Shown here piece after piece: positions 8,414 to 16,607 of a DNA stretch of 64,000 nucleotides. The number at the start of each line of letters is the position of its first letter. The stretch's first letter is position 1. Source of the DNA: JAVBQO01 sp031548885 (lineage in GTDB: Bacteria; Patescibacteriota; Saccharimonadia; Saccharimonadales; Saccharimonadaceae); NCBI GenBank assembly GCA_031548885.1, contig JAVBQO010000001.1, positions 124,001 to 188,000 on the forward strand, given 5' to 3'. Both the position numbers and the translations under genes were made by a program. The notes below the pieces were generated by a model. That model was not told the DNA's origin, searched no databases, and saw nothing but the letters and a program-made list of their open reading frames with translations.

Positions 8414-8887
8414 TTAAGCTTCCGCTTTTTTCTGACTCTCTACCAATGGTACCGCAGTTTTCTCGAATTTGCCACCGTTTTTCGCAATTTGTTCGATGAC
8501 CGATTTACTCATTGCGGCAACTTGAATCGTTGCTTTGGTCGTCGTGTCTTTTCGCAAAATAACTTTGACAGCCGAGTACGGTGTCGCGATCAAACCAGCG
8601 TCAAATAACGCAAAGTTGTCGATTTTCGCACCTTTCAAATCGTTCAACGCGTCGCTGTAAACGACTTGCGCTGGAACGCGCTTGCTCTTGAAACCCTTCA
8701 GTTTTGGAATCGCCTGCACTAATGCGCGTTGACCACCCATAAATGTTGCGGGGATTTTTTTACCAGTTCGTGATTTCTGACCTTTGGTACCGCGGCCAGC
8801 AGTTTTACCGCCGCCTGCCGAAATACCGCGACCGACGCGTTTGCGATTTTTGTTCGCGCTCGCGTTTAATTCATTGTATTTTGTCAT
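8414..8887 (-). CDS. rplO: 50S ribosomal protein L15
   Basis: Protein uL15, a late assembly protein of the large subunit, 157 residues. The Gly- and Arg-rich start KRVGRGISAGGGKTAGRGTKGQKSR and the block GGQRALVQAIPKLKGFKSKR are diagnostic. Its ATG overlaps the rpsE stop by one base, leaving no room for rpmD (L30), which is normally between them and is absent here. Confidence 0.97.
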   Translation of the reverse strand: MTKYNELNASANKNRKRVGRGISAGGGKTAGRGTKGQKSRTGKKIPATFMGGQRALVQAIPKLKGFKSKRVPAQVVYSDALNDLKGAKIDNFALFDAGLIATPYSAVKVILRKDTTTKATIQVAAMSKSVIEQIAKNGGKFEKTAVPLVESQKKAEA

Positions 8888-9552
8888 TATTTAGTCTCCT
8901 TGACTTCAGCTTTTTTCGCAGCTGGTTTTTTCGCAGGTTTGACCGCAGATTTCTCTGCGCCAACCCACTCGGATTTTGGTACAAGTGATTTCAACGCGTC
9001 AATCGTTGCGTACGCAATGTTGACTTTGTTCGTTGAGCCGAGCGATTTGCTCAGCAAGTTCGTGATGCCCGTAACACCGATAATCGATCGCACGACACCG
9101 CCGGCGATAATACCGGTACCTGGCGCAGCAGGTTTCAACAAGACGCGAGCGCCTGTGACTTTGACCTCTGTTTCGTGTGGAATTGTCGTGTTAACGACTG
9201 GGACAACGATCATGTTCTTTTTCGCAACGTCGGTTGCTTTCGCAATCGCAGCCTGAACGTCTTGGCCTTTTGCAACACCGACGCCGACTTTGGTTTTCTT
9301 GTCACCGACAACAACCAAAGCTTTGAATCGGAAGCGGCGGCCACCTTTCACAACACGCGCAACGCGGTCGATGTTGATGACTTGCTCTTCATAGATTTTT
9401 TCTTCGCGCGGTCGGTCATCACGACGATTGTCGCGGCGCGGGCCACGGCCACGGTTATCGCCTCGCGGGCCACCTTGGCGATCGCTGCTAAAATTATTCG
9501 CACGCTGTGGTGCTTTCGCAGCAGTCGTAGGATTTGCTTGATTTTCAGCCAT
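8887..9552 (-). CDS. rpsE: 30S ribosomal protein S5
   Basis: Protein uS5, involved in decoding accuracy, 221 residues, longer than the usual 165-170. An N-terminal Arg-, Asn- and Asp-rich extension of about 50 residues (GGPRGDNRGRGPRRDNRRDD) and an Ala/Lys tail flank the core. The core shows VARVVKGGRRFRFKALVVVGD and KPAAPGTGIIAGGVVRSI. Part of the spc operon. Confidence 0.97.
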   Translation of the reverse strand: MAENQANPTTAAKAPQRANNFSSDRQGGPRGDNRGRGPRRDNRRDDRPREEKIYEEQVINIDRVARVVKGGRRFRFKALVVVGDKKTKVGVGVAKGQDVQAAIAKATDVAKKNMIVVPVVNTTIPHETEVKVTGARVLLKPAAPGTGIIAGGVVRSIIGVTGITNLLSKSLGSTNKVNIAYATIDALKSLVPKSEWVGAEKSAVKPAKKPAAKKAEVKETK

Positions 9553-9554
9553 AA

Positions 9555-9908
9555 TTAAAACTCCAAACCTTCCTTGCGTGCAGCGTCAGCGAGCGCAGCC
9601 AATCGGCCGGCGTACTTGCGACCGTTGCGGTCGAACGTGGCAGCGTTAATCTTTGCTTTCTTGGCTTTTTTCGCAATTTCAGTGCCGATAATCGCGCATT
9701 TTTCAGTCATCGTGCCGGTTGCTTTGCTGCCGACAGTTGTTGCTGTCGCCAAAGTTTTGCCGTTCACGTCGTCAATCAACTGCGCGGTAATGTGCATGTT
9801 GCTGATGAAAACTGACAATCGTGGTCGTTCGGCAGTACCGCCAACTTTCGCACGAACGCGCGCTTTGCGCAGGTCGCGGTTAAACAATTTGTGGTCTAAA
9901 TTAGCCAT
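9555..9908 (-). CDS. rplR: 50S ribosomal protein L18
   Basis: Protein uL18, which binds 5S rRNA with L5, 117 residues. KARVRAKVGGTAERPRLSVFISNMHITAQLIDD and the end GRLAALADAARKEGLEF fit the family closely. It lies between rplF and rpsE with 2-nt gaps. Confidence 0.97.
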   Translation of the reverse strand: MANLDHKLFNRDLRKARVRAKVGGTAERPRLSVFISNMHITAQLIDDVNGKTLATATTVGSKATGTMTEKCAIIGTEIAKKAKKAKINAATFDRNGRKYAGRLAALADAARKEGLEF

Positions 9909-9910
9909 GA

Positions 9911-10444
9911 TTATTTACCAGCCTTTCCTGCTTTTCGCAAAATAACTTCGTCAGCATATTTGATGCCTTTACCTTTGTATGGTTCAGGTTTTCGCAAAGA
10001 GCGAATTTCCGCCGCGACTTGGCCGACTTGTTGTTTGTTGATGCCTGACACCGTAATGTTCATTTTGTCAACAGTGATATTAATGCCTTCCGGCGCGGTG
10101 TATTTCACCGGGTGCGAATAACCGAGCGCCATTTCGAGGTTTTGGCCACCGCCGTTAACGCGGAAGCCAACGCCGTTGACTTCCAATTTCTTTTCGAAAC
10201 CAGTTGTCACGCCAACGACCATGTTGCTGATCAATGTTCGCATCAAGCCGTGGTGGCTTTTCGCAGGTTTACTCTCGTCTTTGCGAGTAACGATGACTTG
10301 GTCACCTTCGATCACGACGTCAACTTCTGGCATCGTGAATTGCTCCAAATTACCTTTTGGCCCCAACACTTTGATAGCGTCGGAGTCGACCGTGATTGTC
10401 ACGCCGGCAGGAATCTGGATTGGTAGTTTTCCGATTCGACTCAT
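9911..10444 (-). CDS. rplF: 50S ribosomal protein L6
   Basis: Protein uL6 at the base of the L7/L12 stalk, 177 residues, two repeated domains. MSRIGKLPIQIPAGVTITV and the C-terminal RKPEPYKGKGIKYADEVI are diagnostic. Its ATG overlaps the stop of the small ORF at 10441-10653 (ATGA, 4 nt), which makes that ORF likely to be translated. Confidence 0.97.
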   Translation of the reverse strand: MSRIGKLPIQIPAGVTITVDSDAIKVLGPKGNLEQFTMPEVDVVIEGDQVIVTRKDESKPAKSHHGLMRTLISNMVVGVTTGFEKKLEVNGVGFRVNGGGQNLEMALGYSHPVKYTAPEGINITVDKMNITVSGINKQQVGQVAAEIRSLRKPEPYKGKGIKYADEVILRKAGKAGK

Positions 10445-10653
10445 TTCTTACCTTTCTTAAATTCTTCTTTTATCTCTTTCCATATCTCTATCGCTTCTGA
10501 CATCTTTTCTTGCGGAGTTGGCTGGTCTGCTAATTTTGTCATAAAATCGCTTTCCAGAGCTCGCACCGCAAACCCCGCAAGCGCCTACACGAACCTGTTC
10601 CGAGCCCACCTTGGCGGCAGCTCTTTTGATGATTCATGCTCACTTGTCGTCAT
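10441..10653 (-). pseudogene. Small ORF in the spc operon with one in-frame amber codon
   Basis: I do not recognise this gene. From ATG 10653, 7 nt after the rpsH stop, one frame runs 70 codons to a TGA that overlaps the rplF ATG, but codon 23 (10587-10585) is TAG. Before it lie 22 residues (MTTSEHESSKELPPRWARNR..); after it a hydrophobic stretch (ALAGFAVRALESDF), then MTKLADQPTPQEKMSEAIE, a WKEIKEEFKK helix and KGKK. An internal ATG at 10542 has a good GGAAAG site, so a 33-residue peptide (10441-10542) can be made regardless. It uses codons rare in its neighbours (ATA, AGG). It may be a decaying gene, two short peptides, or a read-through product. Standard spc operons have nothing here. Confidence 0.55.
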
Positions 10654-10660
10654 AATTTGA

Positions 10661-11062
10661 CTAATAAACCTTACAAATTAACTCGCCACCCAAACGCAAT
10701 TTCGCAGCTTCGCGGTTCGTTATAACGCCTTTCGATGTCGAAACCAACATGATTCCGCGGCCCGATTTCACTTTTGGCAAATCGGCTGCCGACGAATACA
10801 CGCGGCGACCTGGTTTACTAACTTTCGCAATTTCGGTGATAGTTGGGTTTTTACCCGCTTCGTTGATCGTGATCGTGATGATGTCACGCGGCGTACCTTT
10901 TTCGATTTTGACGTCGAACAAGTAACCAGCGTCTTTCAACGCGTTCGCAACAACCAATTTCAATTTCGATGCTGGAACGGTGATTTCAGTTTTGCCAACA
11001 TTGATAGCGTTTCGCACGCGAGTCAACATGTCAGCGATTGGATCTGTAGATTGCATTGACAT
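10661..11062 (-). CDS. rpsH: 30S ribosomal protein S8
   Basis: Protein uS8, a 16S rRNA central domain binder, 133 residues from ATG 11062. I chose this start because AGGAG sits 6 nt upstream; an ATG at 11077 overlaps rpsN and lacks a site. STDPIADMLTRVRNAI at the start and the end SGRGIMLVSTSKGVITNREAAKLRLGGE are diagnostic. Confidence 0.96.
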   Translation of the reverse strand: MSMQSTDPIADMLTRVRNAINVGKTEITVPASKLKLVVANALKDAGYLFDVKIEKGTPRDIITITINEAGKNPTITEIAKVSKPGRRVYSSAADLPKVKSGRGIMLVSTSKGVITNREAAKLRLGGELICKVY

Positions 11063-11070
11063 ATTTTCTC

Positions 11071-11340
11071 CTACCAACTTGCTTTCGTTACACCTGGAAT
11101 TTCGCCTTTTGATGCGTGTTCGCGGAAACTGATACGACTCAGTCCGAAACGGCGCATGTACGCGTGTGGGCGACCAGTTTCGTTACAACGGTTTTTGTGT
11201 CGAGTTGGGCTCGCGTTTCGTGGAAGTTTTTGCAAACCATCCACGTCACCGGCTGCTTTCAATTCTGCACGTTTTGCAGCATATTGTTCAATCATTTTTT
11301 GTCGCTTTAAATCGCGAGCAACTGCTGATTTTTTGGCCAT
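11071..11340 (-). CDS. rpsN: 30S ribosomal protein S14, zinc-free form
   Basis: Protein uS14, 89 residues. MAKKSAVARDLKRQKMIEQY and NRCNETGRPHAYMRRFGLSR identify it. The long form without the CxxC...CxxC zinc ribbon is present. It shares one base with rplE upstream. Confidence 0.96.
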   Translation of the reverse strand: MAKKSAVARDLKRQKMIEQYAAKRAELKAAGDVDGLQKLPRNASPTRHKNRCNETGRPHAYMRRFGLSRISFREHASKGEIPGVTKASW

Positions 11341-11915
11341 TATTTAGCCTCCTTTTCAAATGGGATACCGAATTTTTCGAGTAGCAAACGTGACGCCTGT
11401 GCGTTGCCGTTTTCGATTGCGAAAGTGATTTGCAATCCGTGCGGCACGGTTGTTTCTTCGAACGTTAGTTCCGGGAAAATCGATTGCTCCACGATACCGA
11501 GGTTGTAATTGCCTTGACCGTCGAAACCTTTGGCGCCAACACCGTGAAAGTCACGGATTCGCGGCATTGCAACGTTCGTCAAACGGTCCAAAAATTCGTA
11601 CATGCGGTCGCCGCGAAGCGTCACAGAAACACCCACGCGGTTCATGCCGGCACGGATTTTGAAACCAGCGATTGATTTTTTCGCCATACGCTCAACGGTT
11701 TTTTGGCCGGTGATTTTCGTCAATGTGTTGACGACAACTTCGTAAAAACGTTTGTCGTCTTTGTTCTTGCCGATACCGCTGCTAACGACGATTTTCTCGA
11801 GCTTCGGAACCTGATGAACGTTGGTCAGGCCAAGTTCCTTCTCGAGCTCCGGCACGAGTTTTTCGCGGTACAGAGCCTTCAAACGAGGCGTGGTTTGCGA
11901 CACTTTCGTAGCCAT
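11340..11915 (-). CDS. rplE: 50S ribosomal protein L5
   Basis: Protein uL5, a 5S rRNA binder that contacts P-site tRNA, 191 residues. VPKLEKIVVSSGIGKNKDD, RAGMNRVGVSVTLRGDRMYEFLDRL and PELTFEETTVPHGLQITF fit the family. It is coupled to rplX upstream and rpsN downstream by 1-nt overlaps. Confidence 0.97.
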   Translation of the reverse strand: MATKVSQTTPRLKALYREKLVPELEKELGLTNVHQVPKLEKIVVSSGIGKNKDDKRFYEVVVNTLTKITGQKTVERMAKKSIAGFKIRAGMNRVGVSVTLRGDRMYEFLDRLTNVAMPRIRDFHGVGAKGFDGQGNYNLGIVEQSIFPELTFEETTVPHGLQITFAIENGNAQASRLLLEKFGIPFEKEAK

Positions 11916-12220
11916 TATTTAATCTCCTTATTCGTTTTTTTCGCAATTCGGACTTTTTTGTCGCCCGTGATTTTGAAACCAACTTTGCTTGTTTCGTCTT
12001 TGCCGTCGATGACCAAAGCGACGTTCGAAATGTCGATACCGACATGCACGTCTTTTTTGCCACCGCGCGGGTTGACCTGCGAAGGTTTAATGTGGCGTTC
12101 TTTGACGTTCACACCTTCAATGAAAACTTGGTTACCGTCGATTTTCACGACTTTGCCAGATTTGCCTTTCAGGCCGCCGGCGATAACTTTCACCATGTCG
12201 TTCGATTTAATTTTCGCCAT
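11915..12220 (-). CDS. rplX: 50S ribosomal protein L24
   Basis: Protein uL24, an assembly initiator with a KOW motif, 101 residues. IKSNDMVKVIAGGLKGKSGKV is the KOW core and NVKERHIKPSQVNPRGG follows. Normal length and position. Confidence 0.96.
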   Translation of the reverse strand: MAKIKSNDMVKVIAGGLKGKSGKVVKIDGNQVFIEGVNVKERHIKPSQVNPRGGKKDVHVGIDISNVALVIDGKDETSKVGFKITGDKKVRIAKKTNKEIK

Positions 12221-12222
12221 AA

Positions 12223-12591
12223 TTATAGTACCTCCGGTGCCAACGACACGATTTTAGCGTAGCCAAGGTCGCGAAGCTCGCGTGGAATCGGACCGAAAAC
12301 GCGGGTTGCCTTAGGCGTTTTGTCATCGTTGATGATGACGGCTGCGTTTTCGTCGAAACAGATCGTCGAACCGTCTTTTCGCAAGATTTTGTTTTTCGTG
12401 CGAACGATAACGGCTTTCACCACTGTTTTTTTCTTGACTGTTCCGGTTGGCGAAGCTTCCTTCACCGATGCGACGATGACGTCACCAACGCACGCGTAGC
12501 GGCGTCGGGTGCCGCCCAACACTCGGATGCAAAGGATTTCCTTCGCGCCGCTGTTGTCGCAGACTTTCATTCGTGATTCTTGCTGGATCAT
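12223..12591 (-). CDS. rplN: 50S ribosomal protein L14
   Basis: Protein uL14 at the subunit interface, 122 residues. MIQQESRMKVCDNSGAKEI and VFGPIPRELRDLGYAKIVSLAPEVL match the family start and end exactly. First gene of the spc section, 3 nt after rpsQ. Confidence 0.98.
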   Translation of the reverse strand: MIQQESRMKVCDNSGAKEILCIRVLGGTRRRYACVGDVIVASVKEASPTGTVKKKTVVKAVIVRTKNKILRKDGSTICFDENAAVIINDDKTPKATRVFGPIPRELRDLGYAKIVSLAPEVL

Positions 12592-12594
12592 AAT

Positions 12595-12894
12595 TTACTC
12601 CTTGACCTCTTTCGCAAGAACTTCTTCCGATTCGTCTTTCAAATCGATTGAACCGTGACCGCGCTCGACGATCGAATCCAATTTCCACGATTTGTTTTTC
12701 GAAATCGGGCGCGTTTCGCTGATGACAACGCGGTCGCCGATGTGGGCTTCGTTGTTTTCATCGTGGGCAGCGAATTTGGTCGTCACGGTGTACTGTTTGC
12801 GGTAAATCGGGTGAGTCTCGCGACGCACCATTGTGACAACGATTGTTTTGTCCTGTACGTCAGAGGTCACGACACCGCTCATTGTTCGGGCCAT
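12595..12894 (-). CDS. rpsQ: 30S ribosomal protein S17
   Basis: Protein uS17, an OB-fold primary rRNA binder, 99 residues. MSGVVTSDVQDKTIVVTMV, RRETHPIYRKQYTVTTKF and GDRVVISETRPISKNKSW are typical. A tail of about 20 residues (DLKDESEEVLAKEVKE) is acidic and longer than usual. Confidence 0.96.
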   Translation of the reverse strand: MARTMSGVVTSDVQDKTIVVTMVRRETHPIYRKQYTVTTKFAAHDENNEAHIGDRVVISETRPISKNKSWKLDSIVERGHGSIDLKDESEEVLAKEVKE

Positions 12895-13106
12895 TATTTG
12901 TCCTCTTTCTTATTATCGTTGCTTTTCATTTCGGCAATAATCAAGTTAAGTTTCGCAATTTCTTTGCGAGTTTTCTTGATCACGTGCGAATTTGCCAACT
13001 CGCCCGCCGCCAAAGATTTCTTGAAATCCAACAAATCTTTTTTAGCTTCGGCCAGCAATTTTTCCAGATCATTCAGCGATTTATCTCGTAGTTCAGACGC
13101 TTTCAT
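12894..13106 (-). CDS. rpmC: 50S ribosomal protein L29
   Basis: Protein uL29 near the tunnel exit and signal recognition particle site, 70 residues, all helical. MKASELRDKSLNDLEKLLAEAKKDL fits the family. Overlaps rplP and rpsQ by one base each. Confidence 0.95.
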   Translation of the reverse strand: MKASELRDKSLNDLEKLLAEAKKDLLDFKKSLAAGELANSHVIKKTRKEIAKLNLIIAEMKSNDNKKEDK

Positions 13107-13519
13107 TATGCTTCCTCTCTTTTGATAAATCGGGTTTTGACTGGCAATTTGTGTGCAGCGAGGCGCATTGCTTCGCGTGCCACAGATTCTTCAACGCCTT
13201 TCATTTCGAACATCACTGTTCCAGCTTTGACTTTGGCGACAAAGAATTCTGGGTTACCTTTACCCGAACCCATTTTCACATCCTGTGGCTTGCGCGTAAC
13301 AGGGGTGTGAGGGAAGATTCGGATCCAGATTTTACCGCCACGTTTAGTGTGACCGGTCATTGCACGACGAGCCGATTCAATTTGGCGCGACGTGATACGT
13401 TCGTTCGTCAAGCTTTGCAAACCGTAGTCGCCGAAAGCGATGTAATTACATCGGGTCGCGACGCCTTCGTTTTTGCCTTTGAACGCTTTGCGAAACTTGG
13501 TTTTCTTCGGCAATAACAT
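13106..13519 (-). CDS. rplP: 50S ribosomal protein L16
   Basis: Protein uL16, near the A-site tRNA elbow, 137 residues. MLLPKKTKFRKAFKGK, the block RAMTGHTKRGGKIWIRIFP and the segment KMGSGKGNPEFFVAKVK are diagnostic. Normal length. Confidence 0.98.
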   Translation of the reverse strand: MLLPKKTKFRKAFKGKNEGVATRCNYIAFGDYGLQSLTNERITSRQIESARRAMTGHTKRGGKIWIRIFPHTPVTRKPQDVKMGSGKGNPEFFVAKVKAGTVMFEMKGVEESVAREAMRLAAHKLPVKTRFIKREEA

Positions 13520-14151
13520 TATTTAACCTCCCCTTTGTAGATCCAAACTTTCACGCCGATGATTCCCGACGGAGTTTGAGCTTTCGCAAGGTGGTAATCG
13601 ATGTCGGCGCGAAGCGTGTGCAAAGGCACTGAGCCTTCGATGACTTTTTCGCGGCGTGACATTTCAGCACCGTTCAAACGTCCAGCAACCTCGATACGGA
13701 TGCCTTTCGCGCCAGCCTGCATGACATTTTGTGCGGTCATTTTGGTTGCGCGGCGGAAATTGATGCGGCGTTCCAATTGTCGGGCGATGTTCTCGGCGAC
13801 AATTTTCGCAGCCAATTCTGGTCGTTTGACTTCTTCGATGTTGATACGAACTGGGCCGCCGACGATTTTCTCGACTTCGGTTTTCAGTTCTTGGACGCCA
13901 GAACCACCGCGGCCGATGACCACACCAGCTTTCGCAGTGTGAATCGTGATCGACGTCATATTTGCCGATCGTTCGATTTCGATGCGGTTGATGACGGCGC
14001 GAGTCGCGAATTTCGCTTCGATGGCATTTCGGACTTTGATGTCCGTGTCCAACCATTTTGCGAAATCTTTTTTATTCTGTGCGAACCATTTGCTCGACCA
14101 AGCCTTGCTGACTTGGAGGCGCATGCTAATTGGGTTTACTTTCTGGCCCAT
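13519..14151 (-). CDS. rpsC: 30S ribosomal protein S3
   Basis: Protein uS3 at the mRNA entry site, 210 residues. MGQKVNPISMRLQVSKAWSS, the KH domain GVVIGRGGSGVQELKTEVEK, and the C-terminal ADIDYHLAKAQTPSGIIGVKVWIYKGE identify it. Complete. Confidence 0.98.
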   Translation of the reverse strand: MGQKVNPISMRLQVSKAWSSKWFAQNKKDFAKWLDTDIKVRNAIEAKFATRAVINRIEIERSANMTSITIHTAKAGVVIGRGGSGVQELKTEVEKIVGGPVRINIEEVKRPELAAKIVAENIARQLERRINFRRATKMTAQNVMQAGAKGIRIEVAGRLNGAEMSRREKVIEGSVPLHTLRADIDYHLAKAQTPSGIIGVKVWIYKGEVK

Positions 14152-14591
14152 TATTTAGTCTCCTTTTTCGCAGCCCGAGCGTCAGCTTTTACTGCTTTGC
14201 CTGTCGTTTTCTTGACAGTCGTTGACGATGCCTTCGCAGCAGGTTTTGCATCGCCGGTAATGGTGACGAAAATGTGCGAAGTTCGTTTCTGGTACGGATG
14301 AGCCATACCGCGCGCAACCGGGCGGAAGCGTTTCAGGCGTGGGCCAGCCGTGACTTGCAAGCTTTCGATGACCAAACCGTCGGCCTTCAAGCCGTGGTTG
14401 TTGGTCGCGTTGGCTTTGGCGCTTGCGATCAATTTCGCAAGTGGTTTTGCAGCGCGTTTCGGCGTGTGGTTCAAAATGACCAACGCGTCTTCGACGGTGC
14501 GACCGCGAACCAGCGATGCGACCAATGACACTTTTCGTGGCGCTAAACGCAATTCTTTCAAGCTCGCTTTAACTGAATTGGAAGCAGACAT
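14151..14591 (-). CDS. rplV: 50S ribosomal protein L22
   Basis: Protein uL22, whose loop lines the exit tunnel, 146 residues. LKELRLAPRKVSLVASLVRG and the loop RLKRFRPVARGMAHPYQKRTSHI are clear. The last 30 residues are an Ala-, Lys- and Thr-rich extension. Confidence 0.97.
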   Translation of the reverse strand: MSASNSVKASLKELRLAPRKVSLVASLVRGRTVEDALVILNHTPKRAAKPLAKLIASAKANATNNHGLKADGLVIESLQVTAGPRLKRFRPVARGMAHPYQKRTSHIFVTITGDAKPAAKASSTTVKKTTGKAVKADARAAKKETK

Positions 14592-14851
14592 TATTTCTTA
14601 CCTCCGTGTTTGCGGAATTTACGCGTTGGCGCGAACTCACCGAGTTTGTGACCAACCATGTTTTCCGAAATGAACACTGGGATGTGCATGCGACCGTTGT
14701 GAACAGCGATCGTTCGACCAACCATTTCTGGCGTAATCGTCGATGCACGCGCCCAAGTTTTGATAACAGTCCGATCATCGGCACCCAAAGCCGCTACTTT
14801 TTTCGCGAGCTTGAAGTCGATAAATGGACCTTTTTTGAGTGATCGACTCAT
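14591..14851 (-). CDS. rpsS: 30S ribosomal protein S19
   Basis: Protein uS19 of the 30S head, 86 residues. MSRSLKKGPFIDFKLAKKVA and GHKLGEFAPTRKFRKHGGKK match start and end. It lies 3 nt after rplB. Confidence 0.98.
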   Translation of the reverse strand: MSRSLKKGPFIDFKLAKKVAALGADDRTVIKTWARASTITPEMVGRTIAVHNGRMHIPVFISENMVGHKLGEFAPTRKFRKHGGKK

Positions 14852-14854
14852 ATC

Positions 14855-15694
14855 CTACCTCTTCCTCTTCGCTTCATGGCGACTTTTAACAATCATATTG
14901 TCGGTTGATTTGCGGCGGCGCGTTCGGTAACCCAGAGTCAATTGACCCCATGGCGTGCGAGGCGCTTTACCAGCACCGTGCCGACCACCGTCACCACCAC
15001 CGTGTGGGTGATCTGCTGCGTTCATGACGACACCGCGAACAGTTGGGCGAATACCCATCTTGCGTTTGCGGCCAGCCGAACCGATTTTGATGTTTTGGTG
15101 CTGTTCGTTACCGACAGAACCAAGAGAAGCCATACATTCCAAACGGAATTTGCGAACTTCACCCGATGGCATTTTGACCATCGCGTAGTCGCCTTCTTTG
15201 GCGGTAAGTTGTGCTTTCGCGCCCGCTGAGCGAACAGCTTGCGAGCCTTTGCCTGGTTGCAATTCGATCGCGTGAATCGTCGCACCAAGTGGAATTTGCG
15301 AAAGCGGCAAACGGTTGCCCGCGTCGATCGATGCGTCTGCGCCAGATTTGATAACCTGACCGACCTTCATCATGTTGCCCGCAATGATGTAATGATACAA
15401 ACCATTTTGATCTTTGATTCGGGCGATGCGCGCCGTGCGGCCTGGGTCGTATTCGATGTGTTCGACAGTTGCGACCGTGCCTGCTGGCAATGCAAAGTTG
15501 ACTTTACGGATGAAGCGTTTCGCACCACCACCGCGGTGTCGAACCGTGATTCGACCGGTGTTGTTACGACCTGCTTTTTGCTTTTTCGCAACCAACAACG
15601 ATTTGACCGGTTTTTTGGTCGTGATCGCGTCGAAATCCTGCGAAGTCATTCCGCGTTGGGCCGGCGTCGTTGGTTTCAATTTTTTGATAGCCAT
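14855..15694 (-). CDS. rplB: 50S ribosomal protein L2
   Basis: Protein uL2, needed for peptidyl transfer and subunit joining, 279 residues. RGMTSQDFDAITTKKPVKSL, GRNNTGRITVRHRGGGAKR and the conserved NAADHPHGGGDGGRHGAGKA with its catalytic-region His are present. Complete and of normal length. Confidence 0.98.
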   Translation of the reverse strand: MAIKKLKPTTPAQRGMTSQDFDAITTKKPVKSLLVAKKQKAGRNNTGRITVRHRGGGAKRFIRKVNFALPAGTVATVEHIEYDPGRTARIARIKDQNGLYHYIIAGNMMKVGQVIKSGADASIDAGNRLPLSQIPLGATIHAIELQPGKGSQAVRSAGAKAQLTAKEGDYAMVKMPSGEVRKFRLECMASLGSVGNEQHQNIKIGSAGRKRKMGIRPTVRGVVMNAADHPHGGGDGGRHGAGKAPRTPWGQLTLGYRTRRRKSTDNMIVKSRHEAKRKR

Positions 15695-15996
15695 TACGAT
15701 TCCTCCCCTTCCATTTCGGTAAAGACGTCGATTTTACCTTCACTAACTGTGACATAGGCTTTTTTCGCGTCTTTGCGTTTCGCGGTGCCTGGGCGTGATC
15801 GTTTGCCGCGGTTGACGGCTTTGACTTTGCCTTTGACGATCATCAAACGTGCGTCGCGAACTTTGACGCCCTCGAATTGTTTTTCAACTGCTTCGATAAC
15901 TTGTGCTTTGTTGGCGGTCATCGGAACGTCAAAAACGTAGACGTTGTCGGATGCTAATTTATAGCTTTTTTCTGATACGCGCGGGACTAACAACAT
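15694..15996 (-). CDS. rplW: 50S ribosomal protein L23
   Basis: Protein uL23, docking site for trigger factor and SRP at the tunnel exit, 100 residues. PRVSEKSYKLASDNVYVFDV and AVEKQFEGVKVRDARLMIVKGKVK are typical. Overlaps both neighbours by one base. Confidence 0.96.
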   Translation of the reverse strand: MLLVPRVSEKSYKLASDNVYVFDVPMTANKAQVIEAVEKQFEGVKVRDARLMIVKGKVKAVNRGKRSRPGTAKRKDAKKAYVTVSEGKIDVFTEMEGEES

Positions 15997-16607
15997 TATT
16001 TAGCCTCCTTCTTGAGCCACTCAGTCGTGATTGCTAAAGCTTTGCTGTCGAACACAATCGCGTCAGAGTTCAAGATGTAAAACACCGTCAAGTATTTCGC
16101 GCTGACAACTTCCACGTTTGGCAAGTTGTTAAAGCTGCGCAAAATTTCCGGCGTTTTTTCGTCAACGACGACCAAAACGCGGCGTTTATCAGCGACTTTG
16201 TTGCCGTCCAACCATTTGACTGCTGATTTGGTTTTGCCGTCGACTTTGACATCGGCGATCATAACTTTTTTCGCTTGGTTCGCAAGCGTCAAAGCCTGGC
16301 GAAGTGCGACGCGTTTGTTGCGCGTGCTAATCTTTTTCTTGTAATTTTCGACACCCAAAGGTCCGAAAACGACACCACCACCACGCCAAATTGGGTTTCG
16401 GCTTGATCCGAAACGTGCGCGACCGGTGCCTTTTTGGCGCCAAGGTTTTTTACCACCACCGCGAACTTCACCGCGACGCAATGTTTTTGCGCCAACTTGG
16501 CGAGATTCCGCCAGGTATGCTTCGTAGGCCATTTTCAACAATTCGTGATTTGGCACGTCGACGGCGAAAACTTCTTTCGCGAGTGCTGGAGATTTGGTTT
16601 CAGCCAT
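15996..16607 (-). CDS. rplD: 50S ribosomal protein L4
   Basis: Protein uL4, lining the exit tunnel, 203 residues. GAKTLRRGEVRGGGKKPWRQ, KGTGRARFGSSRNPIWRGG and VFGPLGVENYKKKIS form the tunnel loop. In some bacteria L4 represses its own operon through the leader; nothing here shows whether it does so. Confidence 0.97.
   Translation of the reverse strand: MAETKSPALAKEVFAVDVPNHELLKMAYEAYLAESRQVGAKTLRRGEVRGGGKKPWRQKGTGRARFGSSRNPIWRGGGVVFGPLGVENYKKKISTRNKRVALRQALTLANQAKKVMIADVKVDGKTKSAVKWLDGNKVADKRRVLVVVDEKTPEILRSFNNLPNVEVVSAKYLTVFYILNSDAIVFDSKALAITTEWLKKEAK

Noticed and set aside
10585..10587. Alternative genetic code as explanation of the in-frame TAG
   Set aside because: TAG ends other clear genes (for example rpsH and the hydrolase) and TGA ends infA; no conserved protein here has an internal TAG or TGA.
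10545..10660. Structured RNA or tRNA-like element between rpsH and rplF
   Set aside because: I could not build a cloverleaf or long stem; the open frame explains the interval better.
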